Shown here: piece by piece, positions 9,845 to 19,037 of the stretch
How positions within the stretch are numbered: position 1 is the first letter of the stretch
Layout: every line of letters starts with the position of its first letter
Origin: Oleiphilus sp.
GTDB taxonomy: Bacteria; Pseudomonadota; Gammaproteobacteria; Pseudomonadales; Oleiphilaceae
Reading direction: 5' to 3'
DNA length: 64,000 nucleotides
Assembly: GCA_006212045.1 (NCBI GenBank)
Contig: PZPK01000007.1
Span: forward strand, 1 to 64,000
Translations under genes and position numbers: made by a program
The notes under the pieces: generated by a model
Database searches by the model: none
Seen by the model: only the letters and a program-made list of their open reading frames with translations
What the model was told of the DNA's origin: nothing

Positions 9845-10141
9845 ATGTTGAGTGGACATCGTACCCTGGATAATCAGGTGGTGGTGTTTATGGGCCCATT
9901 GAACATGTCTGGTTATGAGGCCGTAAACCGGGACGAAATTTCCTACCTCACCGAACTGTCGATAGACGCCGGTGCCATCGTTGGCAACCGGGTCAATAAT
10001 CTCACGACCCTATGTGTCACCAGCGAGCTGACCCAGCCAGAAGAGTTGGCAAGCATTCCGCGCAATGTGACGGTGATGAGTGAATCTGATTTTATGGATA
10101 TCTACCTGACGGAAGCGATCACCGGCGAAGAGTGGGAGTAA
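9845..10141 (+). CDS. small acidic protein, possible BRCT-like fold
   Basis: A 98-residue protein with a clear ribosome-binding site (AGGAG at 9831-9835) but no family I can name with certainty. It is acidic, has no signal or membrane segment, and contains no Cys cluster. The pattern VVVFMGPLNMS, then an acidic helix, GAIVGNRVNNLTTLCVTSE, and VTVMSESDFMDIY near the end follows the strand-helix-GG-strand-helix order of BRCT domains such as the C-terminal domain of DNA ligase LigA. A fold assignment is inference. It is separated from pilU by a terminator and converges with the GGDEF/EAL gene. Confidence 0.6.
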   Translation: MLSGHRTLDNQVVVFMGPLNMSGYEAVNRDEISYLTELSIDAGAIVGNRVNNLTTLCVTSELTQPEELASIPRNVTVMSESDFMDIYLTEAITGEEWE

Positions 10142-10162
10142 CACTTGCCCGTCATCGGTGAG

Positions 10163-12952
10163 CTATTCGGCTGACACCAGCTGGCTTTGCAGTAAGGCTT
10201 CCATTTCCGTGGCCGACAGTGGCTTGGAAACATGGTAGCCCTGTATCAGATCACAGCCCAATTCCTTGAGCAGTTGCAGCTGTGCATCGTTTTCGACGCC
10301 CTCGGCCACAATCTGCAAACCCAATGACTCGCCCAGCACAACAATGGCTTTTACAATCGCCAGTTGCTGCTTGGAATTTTCGACGTTCTCGATGAAGGCC
10401 CGATCTATCTTCAGGGTATCGACGGGTAATTCGCGCAAATAGCTCAGGGATGAGTAGCCGGTGCCAAAATCGTCCACCGATATTTTGATACCGGATTCCC
10501 TGAACTGCCGCAGCAAAGAGATCACACTGTCGGCATCTTCAATGATCATGCTTTCAGTGAGTTCCAGCTCCAGACACTCGGGTGAAATCTGGCTGTTCTG
10601 CAAGGTCGACGTAATCACCTGCTGAAAACCTTTGTCTTTTAACTGTCGGGCCGACAGGTTAACTGACACATGAATGTTGCCCAGGCCCTGTTCCGCCCAG
10701 CTTTTCGTTTGCCTGCATGCCATCGCAAGTACAAATTCACCCAAATCCGAAATCAGGCCATTTTCTTCGGCAATATAGACGAATTCTTCCGGGGAGATAA
10801 TGCCCAGCGTCGGATGTATCCAGCGAATCAGCGCTTCGCAGGAAGTAATCCGGTTCTGGTTCAGGTCCAGTTTGGGCTGGTAATACACTTCGAGCTCATG
10901 GTTGTTCAAGGCTTTGCGAAGTTCGTGCTCCATTTCGAGCCTGCGGCGGGAAAACGACTTCAGCGATTCGTCAAAAAACTGTATCTGATTACCACCATGA
11001 TACTTGGCCTTTTGCACCGCCAGCGCGGCATAGCGCATTAGGGCTTCAATGTCCTGTGTGTCCTCCGGCACACGGGCCACCCCAATGCTGCAGGAGAGCA
11101 TGACGGCATGTCCGGCAATTTCGTAATGCCCTGTTGTGACAGATTTGAACAGCCGCTGGGCGAACTTGTTGACATCAAAGGTAGGGCTGCAAGCGACGAT
11201 ACAGGCGAACTCATTGCCGCCGATACGGGCCAGAATATCCACTTTCTGGACACTGTTGGACAAGCGTTGTGCTATCTCGACCAGCAACTGGTCTGCGGCT
11301 TCATAGCCAAAACTGTCATTGAACTGTTTGAAACGGTCAATATCCAGCGTCACCATCACGAAGGGTGTTTGTTCATCCTTAAAACGCAGCAGGGCGCGAT
11401 GCAGCTGGTCCTGAAACTGAACCCTGTTTGCCAGCTTGGTGACATCATCATAGTTCAGCAGGTAATCCAGTTTTTCGTCGGCCGCTTTACGGTCCGAGAT
11501 GTCTGCCGCCATACCCGCGAAATACTTGGTGGCACCGCTTTCATCTACAATCGCATTGATTTGGGTCCACTGCGGAAAATAATCACCATGTATCCGCTTC
11601 TCCAGCAATTCCCCTTGCCAGCTGCCCAGATGGCGCACTTGCTCCAAAATATTATCGAACACCTCTTCCCGGCTCGGCGTGTCGGAAAGACGCTTGATCG
11701 ACTGCCCGTTCAATTCTTCCGGCTTGCAGCCCATGATGCGGGCATAGGCCGGATTGACGGACAGATAATCGCCGGCCTCATTCAGTACGAAGACGCCTTC
11801 GGAAGTATGGTCGAAGACGGCTTTAGCCAAACGTACCTGCTCATCACGCACAACTTCTGACTGAATATTTCGGCGGGTACCCAGAATCCGAAGCGCGCGG
11901 CCATCAGCACCCGTATCCAGGGTCTTTCCGCACTCTTCGATCCAACACCATTGATCGCCATCCTTGACCCGGTATTGCAGATCGTAGGCCGGCATATCAC
12001 CTCTGAGACAGGCATTGAGTGTATCCCTGACCGCTTCATAATCACCGGGGTGAATGACCTTTTTCAGGGTTTCAATGACCTGCGCCGAGGTCTGTTCCTT
12101 ATCGCCAAACTGCTCATGAAAGGCTGACTGGTAAAACTGGCCGGAAGCAATATCCCAGTCAATCAGTCCGAGGTGCGACGCATCAATTGCCTGCGTTAAG
12201 CGGGTCTGGCTTTTGACCAGCGCATCACTGATGGTTTTGCGCAGTGAAATCTGCTGACTCAGCTGCGTATTGGCATCACGCAGATACTTAGTCTGATCGG
12301 CAATCTCACGTTCAAAATCCTGTTCCTTTTCCGCCAGCATGGCTTTCAGTGTTGCCACATTACGCTGCGAAGCTTCCAGCTGCTCTCCGAGTGACTGCGT
12401 TTTCAGCGAGGTCCCTTCCTGTCCCTCCAGAGTCTGCCCTGCGGATACTCGCCAAAGCGCATAGAAAAATGCTGCCACCAGCAGTAGCGTCGCTAGAATG
12501 GGCAGCCAAGAGGCCTCAAAACTGGCCAGCATTAAGGCACAGACACCCAGTATGACAGGAATGGAAAACTGTAACGCAGCCGGTTTGCCAAAGGGGATGA
12601 CCAGCACCATCAGCAATGTGCTCAGGGCAATGACCATTACGGCTCCCGCCGGGCTGCATTCGATCTGGCTCAGCAGAACAAGCACTGCCAAACCAAGAAT
12701 GCCAGGTATCCGGGCTTCCCAGCTGATGGAAGGTATGGCGGGTGCCGAAGTGTCATGATCAAACAAGGCCATCAACAGGGCGTAGGCAGACAAGGCGAAC
12801 ATCACCAACAAACTACCCAGTACTAACATGGCGTCCAGATCACTCTGGTGGCCGAATAGACCAAGCAGCAATGACAACAGCATCATTGCGTAGAAAATGA
12901 TCCGGTCCTGTCGCGTCAACGAAGGAACTAGACGGTTTTGCCAGATCAACAA
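10163..12952 (-). CDS. membrane-anchored PAS-GGDEF-EAL cyclic-di-GMP protein
   Basis: A 929-residue protein: several membrane segments in the first ~165 residues, a coiled coil near 190-240, two PAS modules with PAC motifs, a GGDEF domain and an EAL domain. The cyclase signature reads GGNEF (about residue 578) instead of GGDEF or GGEEF, and no RxxD inhibitory site precedes it, so diguanylate cyclase activity is doubtful. The EAL domain keeps EALIRW (about 706) and DDFGTGYSSLSYL, so c-di-GMP hydrolysis is likely. The start is TTG at 12952 with GAGG seven bases upstream; an ATG pair at 12886/12883 lacks a ribosome-binding site. Proximity to pilTU fits motility control, but no direct link is visible. 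Confidence 0.9.
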   Translation of the reverse strand: MLIWQNRLVPSLTRQDRIIFYAMMLLSLLLGLFGHQSDLDAMLVLGSLLVMFALSAYALLMALFDHDTSAPAIPSISWEARIPGILGLAVLVLLSQIECSPAGAVMVIALSTLLMVLVIPFGKPAALQFSIPVILGVCALMLASFEASWLPILATLLLVAAFFYALWRVSAGQTLEGQEGTSLKTQSLGEQLEASQRNVATLKAMLAEKEQDFEREIADQTKYLRDANTQLSQQISLRKTISDALVKSQTRLTQAIDASHLGLIDWDIASGQFYQSAFHEQFGDKEQTSAQVIETLKKVIHPGDYEAVRDTLNACLRGDMPAYDLQYRVKDGDQWCWIEECGKTLDTGADGRALRILGTRRNIQSEVVRDEQVRLAKAVFDHTSEGVFVLNEAGDYLSVNPAYARIMGCKPEELNGQSIKRLSDTPSREEVFDNILEQVRHLGSWQGELLEKRIHGDYFPQWTQINAIVDESGATKYFAGMAADISDRKAADEKLDYLLNYDDVTKLANRVQFQDQLHRALLRFKDEQTPFVMVTLDIDRFKQFNDSFGYEAADQLLVEIAQRLSNSVQKVDILARIGGNEFACIVACSPTFDVNKFAQRLFKSVTTGHYEIAGHAVMLSCSIGVARVPEDTQDIEALMRYAALAVQKAKYHGGNQIQFFDESLKSFSRRRLEMEHELRKALNNHELEVYYQPKLDLNQNRITSCEALIRWIHPTLGIISPEEFVYIAEENGLISDLGEFVLAMACRQTKSWAEQGLGNIHVSVNLSARQLKDKGFQQVITSTLQNSQISPECLELELTESMIIEDADSVISLLRQFRESGIKISVDDFGTGYSSLSYLRELPVDTLKIDRAFIENVENSKQQLAIVKAIVVLGESLGLQIVAEGVENDAQLQLLKELGCDLIQGYHVSKPLSATEMEALLQSQLVSAE

Positions 12953-13121
12953 AGGGGAGCCTCAAAAAATGCGAAAAGAAGAAACGGTGTTATTGCGATT
13001 CATTCTACCCTGAATTCAATACAAATAAAGCGCAGGGCGGTCACCTGACAGAATTTCCAAGCCGCAAATCAGAAGGTCTGTGTTAGGCTTGTCGTTTTTC
13101 AAGATTAACCAGATTTAGTCC

Positions 13122-15287
13122 ATGGATGTCTCACATATTCTTGAGGGTCTGAACGAGGCCCAACGACAAGCCGTCGCGGCACCAAACCAGAATATGCTGG
13201 TGCTGGCTGGCGCAGGCAGCGGCAAAACCCGTGTACTCGTGCACCGCATCGCCTGGCTGATGCAATGCGAAAGCTTGAGCCCGGCCTCGATTCTTGCGGT
13301 CACCTTTACCAACAAAGCCGCCAAAGAGATGCGTGCGCGTATTGAAAACATGATCGCCCTGCCCTCGCGAGGCATGTGGTTTGGCACCTTTCACGGTATT
13401 GCGCACCGATTACTGCGCGCACACTGGCGTGAAGCAGACTTGCCGGAAAACTTTCAGGTGCTGGATTCTGACGACCAGCTCCGGGTCGTGAAGCGCATTA
13501 TGCGAGAGTTCAATATTGATGAAACCCGCTGGCCGGCAAAGCAGGTGCAATCCTTCATCAATGCCCAGAAAGATGAAGGTAAACGATCGGCTCACTTGCC
13601 TCCTGCCAAGGGTCAGTTCGAGCAGGTGATGTATCGGGTCTATCAGGAATACGAAGCGCAATGCCAGCGATCCGGACTGGTAGACTTTGGCGAGCTGCTG
13701 CTGCGCTCTCATGAGATCTGGCTGAATAATGCAGGCTTACTGGCCCATTATCAGGAACGCTTTCGCTATGTACTGGTCGACGAATTCCAGGACACCAATA
13801 CCATTCAGTATGCCTGGCTCAGGGTACTGACCGGAAACCGTATCCCGATCATGGTGGTGGGTGATGATGACCAGTCCATCTATGGCTGGCGAGGCGCCAA
13901 AATCGAGAATATCCAGCAGTTCCAGAATGACTATGCCGATGCACAACTGGTCAGGCTGGAACAGAACTACCGCTCAACCTCGACCATTCTTTCAGCCGCC
14001 AACAGCTTGATCGCACACAATGGCAATCGCCTGGGAAAACAGTTGTGGACAGATGGGCTCGAGGGCGAATTGATCCAGCTGTATGCTGCGTTTAACGAAC
14101 AGGACGAAGCGAACTATATCGCGGATCGCATCCAGGCCTGGGTGCAACAGGGCCGGTTACGTTCCGAGTGCGCCATACTCTACCGCTCCAATGCGCAATC
14201 CAGAATGCTGGAAGAATCCCTGATACGACAGGCCATTCCCTATCGTATCTATGGTGGTCTGCGTTTCTATGATCGTCAGGAAATTCGCAATGCGATTGCC
14301 TACCTGCGCCTGATTTACTATCGCCATGACGATGCCGCCTTCGAACGCGTGGTCAATGTCCCGACCCGGGGCGTCGGCAATAAGACCCTGACGGACCTGC
14401 GCCTGCACGCACGGGAGCATGGCGTTTCCCTGTGGCAGGCCACCGTGGCTCGCATGCAGCTTGGACTGATCAAGGGCAAAGCCGCGAAATCTCTGGCCCA
14501 CTTTCTCGATCTGATTGACGAACTCGGCGCTCAGCAAAACAGTTTGTCGCTCGCCGAGCTGGCGGAAAAGGTCATTAAGGATAGTGGCCTGATGGAATTC
14601 CATGCCAGCGAGAAAGGCGAAAAAGGGCAGGCCAGAAAAGAAAACCTGCTGGAGTTGCTCAACGCCTGCAAGGACTATGAACCCGAAGACACCGAAGCAC
14701 CACCCCTGGCGGAATTTATCGCCCAGGCAGCGCTCGATGCCGGTGAGCAACAAGCTGCCGAACATGAAGACAGCGTACAGCTTATGACCCTGCATTCTGC
14801 CAAAGGCCTGGAGTTTCCGATGGTATTTCTGGCCGGGCTGGAAGAAGGGCTGTTTCCGCACCAGATGTCGATGGAAGATCCTCAGCGGCTCGAGGAAGAA
14901 CGACGGCTGTGCTATGTCGGCATTACGCGTGCCATGGAATCACTGGTATTCACTTATGCCGAAGCACGGCGCCTGTATGGTCAGGACAAATACCACCCGA
15001 TTTCTCGGTTCATCCGCGAAATACCGGCGCAGTATCTACAGGAAGTCCGGCTCAAGAATATGGTCTCTCGGCCTGTATCTTTCGCCAGCCCAAATCAGGC
15101 AATCGCCGGCACCGAGGACGCTCCCGCCTTTCAGTTGGGGCAACTGGTCATGCACCCCAAATTCGGCGAAGGCACCGTCATGAATTATGAAGGGAAAGGG
15201 GCACACGCCCGAATCCAGGTAAATTTTCCCGAACATGGCAACAAGTGGCTGGTGCTTTCTTACGCCAAACTGAGTGCCGTGATTTAG
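13122..15287 (+). CDS. uvrD: DNA helicase II UvrD
   Basis: A 721-residue superfamily 1A 3'-5' helicase that removes the excised oligonucleotide in nucleotide excision repair and the nicked strand in mismatch repair. All helicase motifs are intact: LAGAGSGKTRVL, TFTNKAAKEM, VDEFQDTN, GDDDQSIYGWRGA, EQNYRST, LMTLHSAKGLEFPMV and LCYVGITRAM. The length and the C-terminal Tudor-like end (MHPKFGEGTVMNYEG) are those of UvrD rather than Rep. No LexA box was recognised in the 169 bp upstream. Confidence 0.97.
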   Translation: MDVSHILEGLNEAQRQAVAAPNQNMLVLAGAGSGKTRVLVHRIAWLMQCESLSPASILAVTFTNKAAKEMRARIENMIALPSRGMWFGTFHGIAHRLLRAHWREADLPENFQVLDSDDQLRVVKRIMREFNIDETRWPAKQVQSFINAQKDEGKRSAHLPPAKGQFEQVMYRVYQEYEAQCQRSGLVDFGELLLRSHEIWLNNAGLLAHYQERFRYVLVDEFQDTNTIQYAWLRVLTGNRIPIMVVGDDDQSIYGWRGAKIENIQQFQNDYADAQLVRLEQNYRSTSTILSAANSLIAHNGNRLGKQLWTDGLEGELIQLYAAFNEQDEANYIADRIQAWVQQGRLRSECAILYRSNAQSRMLEESLIRQAIPYRIYGGLRFYDRQEIRNAIAYLRLIYYRHDDAAFERVVNVPTRGVGNKTLTDLRLHAREHGVSLWQATVARMQLGLIKGKAAKSLAHFLDLIDELGAQQNSLSLAELAEKVIKDSGLMEFHASEKGEKGQARKENLLELLNACKDYEPEDTEAPPLAEFIAQAALDAGEQQAAEHEDSVQLMTLHSAKGLEFPMVFLAGLEEGLFPHQMSMEDPQRLEEERRLCYVGITRAMESLVFTYAEARRLYGQDKYHPISRFIREIPAQYLQEVRLKNMVSRPVSFASPNQAIAGTEDAPAFQLGQLVMHPKFGEGTVMNYEGKGAHARIQVNFPEHGNKWLVLSYAKLSAVI

Positions 15288-15373
15288 CGCTCTTCACAGT
15301 GTGATCCAAACACGATGAAAAAACTCGCGTTTGGATTATGCTTAATCCATAACACGATAAAACAGAATTGCCC

Positions 15374-16162
15374 ATGCCGGACGCACAAGACCCCGATCAG
15401 AATAAACCAGCCATCAGCGCTGACCAGGACACCGTACAACAGCGTTTCCAGGAGCACCAGAAACAGGTTGCCGATCAGGAGCGCGCTAACCGGATCAAGG
15501 CGCAGAACCTGATTCAGCGCGAACGCAAGCTGGAAGACGAGCAACGTATCCTGCAACAGGAACGCAAAATGCTCGAACACACGCATTTGTCACTGAAGTC
15601 CAGCAGACGCAGAAGAAGCGCCTTTATGCTGCCACTGTTGCTGGTCGCTGCCATCGCCGCAGGCATGTTGGCCTACCGGAACATTGAACAACAGCAAAAA
15701 TATTTTGATCAGGTTACGACGGCATCAAAGAACATCGATACCCTGGCGAAATTACTCAGTGTGACCCAGGATGAAGTCGTACTGGCAACAAGTTCTCTGA
15801 GCACCAAGCAGGTAGAGCTGGAACGCACAAAATCAATGCTCGACGACCTGAAAAGCACCACCGACCAGTTGTATCTGGAAATTCGCCAACTCAAAGGGGA
15901 TAGCTACGAAACAGCCGAAGACAAAAGCGCTCTGTTTCTGTCCGCAGACAACCTTTCCGAACAACTCGCGACGCTCAAGGCACAGCTTGAGGACAAGTAT
16001 CTGACCAATGATATCAACGAAGTCTATATCGAGTATCAGGAAAACGATCTGCGCAAGGCCCGTCAACAGATTCAGGATCAGGAAGACATGCTGGCCAGGA
16101 AAGACGCTCAGATTGAATCTTTACGCAGCCATCTGGCCAATAGTGATTCTGCGCAGCCCTAA
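15374..16162 (+). CDS. single-pass membrane protein with long coiled coils
   Basis: A 262-residue protein of unknown function. Residues about 20-75 are a charged, Gln/Glu/Arg-rich coiled coil. A short basic patch (SSRRRRS) is followed by one membrane segment near 84-102, and the rest is an outside coiled coil rich in Lys, Glu and Gln. The basic patch places the N-terminus in the cytoplasm. The start is taken at ATG 15374 rather than TTG 15368. It lies 86 bp after uvrD on the same strand and converges with pdxH. The layout resembles generic envelope or division scaffolds, but no family is recognised. Confidence 0.75.
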   Translation: MPDAQDPDQNKPAISADQDTVQQRFQEHQKQVADQERANRIKAQNLIQRERKLEDEQRILQQERKMLEHTHLSLKSSRRRRSAFMLPLLLVAAIAAGMLAYRNIEQQQKYFDQVTTASKNIDTLAKLLSVTQDEVVLATSSLSTKQVELERTKSMLDDLKSTTDQLYLEIRQLKGDSYETAEDKSALFLSADNLSEQLATLKAQLEDKYLTNDINEVYIEYQENDLRKARQQIQDQEDMLARKDAQIESLRSHLANSDSAQP

Positions 16163-16178
16163 GGTGTCATATTGCGGC

Positions 16179-16814
16179 TCAGGGAGCGAGTCGCTGTCTT
16201 ACCCAAGACTGGTCATTCAAGAGATACTCGATTCTGTCATGTAATCGGTTCTCGCGGCCTTGCCAGAACTCGATGCGCTCAGGCACGATACGGTATCCCC
16301 CCCAGAACGAAGGTAAGGGCACGCTGCCCTGTTTGAAGCGCTCCGCCGCCTCCCGGTATTTCTGCTCCAGAAAGTTTCTCGATTCAATCACATCACTCTG
16401 ATCGCTGCACCAGGCACCCAGCTGACTGCCGCGCGGGCGTGTTGCGAAATACTTCAGCGATTCTGCCGAAGAAATGCGCTCACAGCGACCTTCAATACGC
16501 ACTTGTCTGTTCAGAGGAAGCCAGGGAAACAACGCCGCAGCATAGGCGTTTTTGCCCAGCTGTTTGGCCTTTCGGCTATTGTAATTGGTGAAAAACACAA
16601 ACCCCTTGTGATCGAACAGCTTCAACAGCACCGTTCTGACCGATGGCCGCATCTGGCTATCCGTAGTCGCTAGCGAGAAGGCATTGGCATCACTGATGCC
16701 GGATTCGTTGGCCTGCGTAAACCATTGTTCGAACTGCTGGACGGGGTCTTCCAGCATGCTCGACTCCGTGATCCCTTCGCTCATGTACTCTCGCCGCAAA
16801 TCACCAATGTCCAA
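16179..16814 (-). CDS. pdxH: pyridoxamine 5'-phosphate oxidase
   Basis: A 211-residue FMN-dependent flavoprotein making pyridoxal 5'-phosphate from PNP or PMP. It matches the family throughout: LRREY near the start, RTVLLKLFDHKGFVFFTNY, SRKAKQL, RPRGSQLGAW, PSFWGGYRIVPERIEFWQG, and the family ending RLAP. The LRREY element, which is conserved, lies before the first ATG (16784), so the TTG at 16814 with GGAAGA upstream is the preferred start. With yggS it makes two PLP-related genes in the window, but in separate units. Confidence 0.95.
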   Translation of the reverse strand: MDIGDLRREYMSEGITESSMLEDPVQQFEQWFTQANESGISDANAFSLATTDSQMRPSVRTVLLKLFDHKGFVFFTNYNSRKAKQLGKNAYAAALFPWLPLNRQVRIEGRCERISSAESLKYFATRPRGSQLGAWCSDQSDVIESRNFLEQKYREAAERFKQGSVPLPSFWGGYRIVPERIEFWQGRENRLHDRIEYLLNDQSWVRQRLAP

Positions 16815-16879
16815 TCGTCTTCCCTCGCTTACTGCTTAACACATTCGATATGTCGGAGAGTCTGCCGTGGTACGCGCAC

Positions 16880-16901
16880 GGACTCAAGCACTATTGAGTC
16901 C
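16880..16901. terminator. hairpin between doxX and pdxH
   Basis: GGACTCAA at 16880-16887 pairs perfectly with TTGAGTCC at 16894-16901 over a 6-nt loop. It lies downstream of the minus-strand doxX and upstream of pdxH. No T-run follows on either strand, so it could be a terminator of the bufferin operon or a protein-binding palindrome near the pdxH promoter. Confidence 0.45.
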
Positions 16902-16922
16902 GCATACGCGCATAGCGCAGTA

Positions 16923-17366
16923 CTAACGGGAGAAGAAGCGTTGTTGAATCCAGGCATCGACCGAGAGTTTTCCGGGACCATAGACCGTCAACACCAGTAA
17001 CATAGCGCCCCAGAAATAATGGTCATTGGTGCCGGCCGGGCTGATATCGGGATAGGAAATCGCCGCAACCAGATTTAATACGAAGAGTGCACCGGCGCTG
17101 AATCTCCCGGCCAGGCCTATCACGAGCAAGGCCGGAAATACCAGCTCTGCAAACGTAGCCAGATAGGCGGCAATATCGAAGGGAAGCAGAGGCACATTGT
17201 ACTCATACTCAAACAGCATCAGGGTGGAGTCCCAGGTTTTGATCTTGGTCAATCCGGCATAGAAAAACACTTTTGCCAAATAGATTCTGAATGCCAGATT
17301 CAGCAGGGGCTGTGTCAGATCGACCCAGCGGGTCGTCGTTAAGTAGAGTTTGATCGGGAATTGCAC
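16923..17366 (-). CDS. DoxX family membrane protein of the bufferin operon
   Basis: A roughly 147-residue integral membrane protein with four predicted helices, ending in a typical DoxX segment (YFWGAMLLVLTVYGPGKLSVDAWI). The open frame continues to 17534, but a GTG at 17366 is preceded by AAGGAGGT and gives a short cytoplasmic start before the first helix. It is the last gene of the bufA-bufB-bufC-doxX unit, starting 13 bp after bufC ends. DoxX proteins are frequent in such operons and may supply a membrane redox or electron-transfer step for maturation or export; that role is inference. Confidence 0.85.
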   Translation of the reverse strand: MQFPIKLYLTTTRWVDLTQPLLNLAFRIYLAKVFFYAGLTKIKTWDSTLMLFEYEYNVPLLPFDIAAYLATFAELVFPALLVIGLAGRFSAGALFVLNLVAAISYPDISPAGTNDHYFWGAMLLVLTVYGPGKLSVDAWIQQRFFSR

Positions 17367-17379
17367 ATGACCTCCTTGA

Positions 17380-18174
17380 TTAAGCGTTACCGGATGATTC
17401 TGTATCCACAATGAGTTCGGAGATCCAGTGATGCTGTACCAGAGTGGCCAGCGCCTGATTGATCTGTTCCGGGCCGCACTTTGACCCCAACTCCTCACAT
17501 ATTGTTCCGAAGGATTTTCTTTTTTTAATGGCAATCAGCAAATCCCTGCATAGCGGGTCAATACTGGTGACCAGGGTATCCAGACCGAAGCGATAGACCA
17601 CGACAGTAGAAGCGCCCTCGTTCAGGTCAATGCTGTCTGTACTGGCAGCTTGCTCCGGGAAGCGGCTCAGCCGCCAGATTTTTTCCAGAGGGTAAGCCGA
17701 GTCGATCCAGACCAGCGCGGGGATCAATCCCAGCTGCATGCTCTCGATCTGAGCCGGCGCGAGAGTGGCGAGGCTGTCGAAGGCGACGACGGTCGGACTG
17801 CTCATATGAAAAAGCCGGTGCCAATGCCAATCCAGTTGTGCCACATCTCTCATGTAGGGGTAGTCCGCAAGCGGTTCAAAGCTCGCCACGAACGCCGGAA
17901 AGTGCTCCCCATAATCATCCAGGCGAGGAGAACGGGAAGGATGCTGGGCGACATAGCGACTGGCCATGGCATCAAAGAATGTTGCGCCCAGGGCCTCCTT
18001 GACTGCGGGGAAAATATCACCCAGCGCGATCACCAGATTGCCATGCACACTGTCCCGATAAATACCCAGCTGCTCGGCCGCGCTCAGTGTCTGTTTGTGC
18101 TCAACGAAAGCTGGGGGATCTTTCGCTTCGTGATAGATCCCTTCGATCACCTGTTGATAGAGCGTCTCAAGCAC
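17380..18174 (-). CDS. bufC: BufC-type DUF2063 partner of the MNIO maturase
   Basis: A roughly 264-residue protein of the HvfC/BufC (DUF2063) family, which binds the MNIO enzyme and its precursor peptide and is needed for modification. The N-terminal helical part shows the family pattern LGIYRDSVHGNLVIALGDIFPAVKEALGATFF, then HPSRSPRLDDYGEHFPAF and YMRDVAQLDWHWHRLFH; the C-terminal part is the variable peptide-binding half. The open frame reaches 18231, but a GTG at 18174 with GGGAG upstream overlaps the bufB stop by 8 bp and gives the usual length, pointing to translational coupling with bufB. Confidence 0.85.
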   Translation of the reverse strand: MLETLYQQVIEGIYHEAKDPPAFVEHKQTLSAAEQLGIYRDSVHGNLVIALGDIFPAVKEALGATFFDAMASRYVAQHPSRSPRLDDYGEHFPAFVASFEPLADYPYMRDVAQLDWHWHRLFHMSSPTVVAFDSLATLAPAQIESMQLGLIPALVWIDSAYPLEKIWRLSRFPEQAASTDSIDLNEGASTVVVYRFGLDTLVTSIDPLCRDLLIAIKKRKSFGTICEELGSKCGPEQINQALATLVQHHWISELIVDTESSGNA

Positions 18175-19024
18175 AGACAGGGTCTCCCGAAATACGCCGG
18201 GATATTTGCAGCGCCTTGTCACGCTCTGCAAGCAATACCGAAAACGCCGGGATATTGTTGTCCCATTCGATCAGCGTAGGAACTGTATCGCCCCATCGCT
18301 GCAACGCCTGCTCATACAGCGCCCAGACAGGGGCATGCACCGCCTCGCCATGGGTATCCAGAAGGTAGCGCCCCTGATCTTCGTAGCCGGCAAGGTGCAG
18401 CTCCCGAATGCGACTCACGGGTAGTTGCTCGAGATAACGCATGGCATCGAAGTCGTGATTGCTTGCGCTGACATAAATATTATTGAGGTCACAAAGAATG
18501 TCGCAATCGGCCGATTCCACCACTTCAGCGAAAAACTGCGCCTCTGACAGATCGCTGCATTGATACTGCATATAACTGGACACATTCTCGACCAGTATGC
18601 GTCGGCCCAGAGCATTCTGAACCTGATCAATGCGCGCAGCGACATGTCGCACAGCTTCTGCGGTATAGGGCATGGGTAGCAAGTCATGACTGTGCAGGCC
18701 CGCATGGGCCGTCCAGCACAAGTGGTCTGAAACCAATGCTGGCTGATACCGGTCAATCAATGACTTGAGTCGGGCGATGCTGGTCTGTTCGAGGGCTTCC
18801 ATTCCGCCAAGAGACAAACCGACGGAGTGAAATGAGAGTGGGTAGTGCTGACTGATCTGATCGAGATAATAGAGCGGGTATCCGCCCTCGTTCATATAAT
18901 TGTCGATCAGGACTTCGAACCAGGGAATGTCCGGTAGACTACCGAGAATGTCCTGATAGTGGGCTGAACGCAGTCCGATGCCAACACCCTCGCATTTGTT
19001 CTGCACTGATGCTGACATCGTCAT
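18167..19024 (-). CDS. bufB: BufB-type MNIO maturase (DUF692)
   Basis: A 285-residue TIM-barrel multinuclear non-haem iron oxidase. The ligands expected of the family are all visible: His66 (SFHSVGLSLGG), Asp100/His101 and His107 (SDHLCWTAHAG), Glu146 (ENVSS), Asp179/Asn182 (CDLNNIYVSASNH), His210 (ELHLAGYE), Asp223/His225 (DTHGEAVH) and Glu253 (IEWDNN). In characterised bufferin systems this enzyme converts precursor cysteines into thiooxazole-type heterocycles using oxygen and a mixed-valent iron centre. The start is ATG 19024 or 19018. It sits directly after the precursor gene, as expected. Confidence 0.93.
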   Translation of the reverse strand: MTMSASVQNKCEGVGIGLRSAHYQDILGSLPDIPWFEVLIDNYMNEGGYPLYYLDQISQHYPLSFHSVGLSLGGMEALEQTSIARLKSLIDRYQPALVSDHLCWTAHAGLHSHDLLPMPYTAEAVRHVAARIDQVQNALGRRILVENVSSYMQYQCSDLSEAQFFAEVVESADCDILCDLNNIYVSASNHDFDAMRYLEQLPVSRIRELHLAGYEDQGRYLLDTHGEAVHAPVWALYEQALQRWGDTVPTLIEWDNNIPAFSVLLAERDKALQISRRISGDPVCA

Positions 19025-19037
19025 AAAGAAATGGAAC

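Noticed and set aside
13010-13121. LexA/SOS box upstream of uvrD
   Set aside because: No CTG-N10-CAG match of acceptable quality was found.
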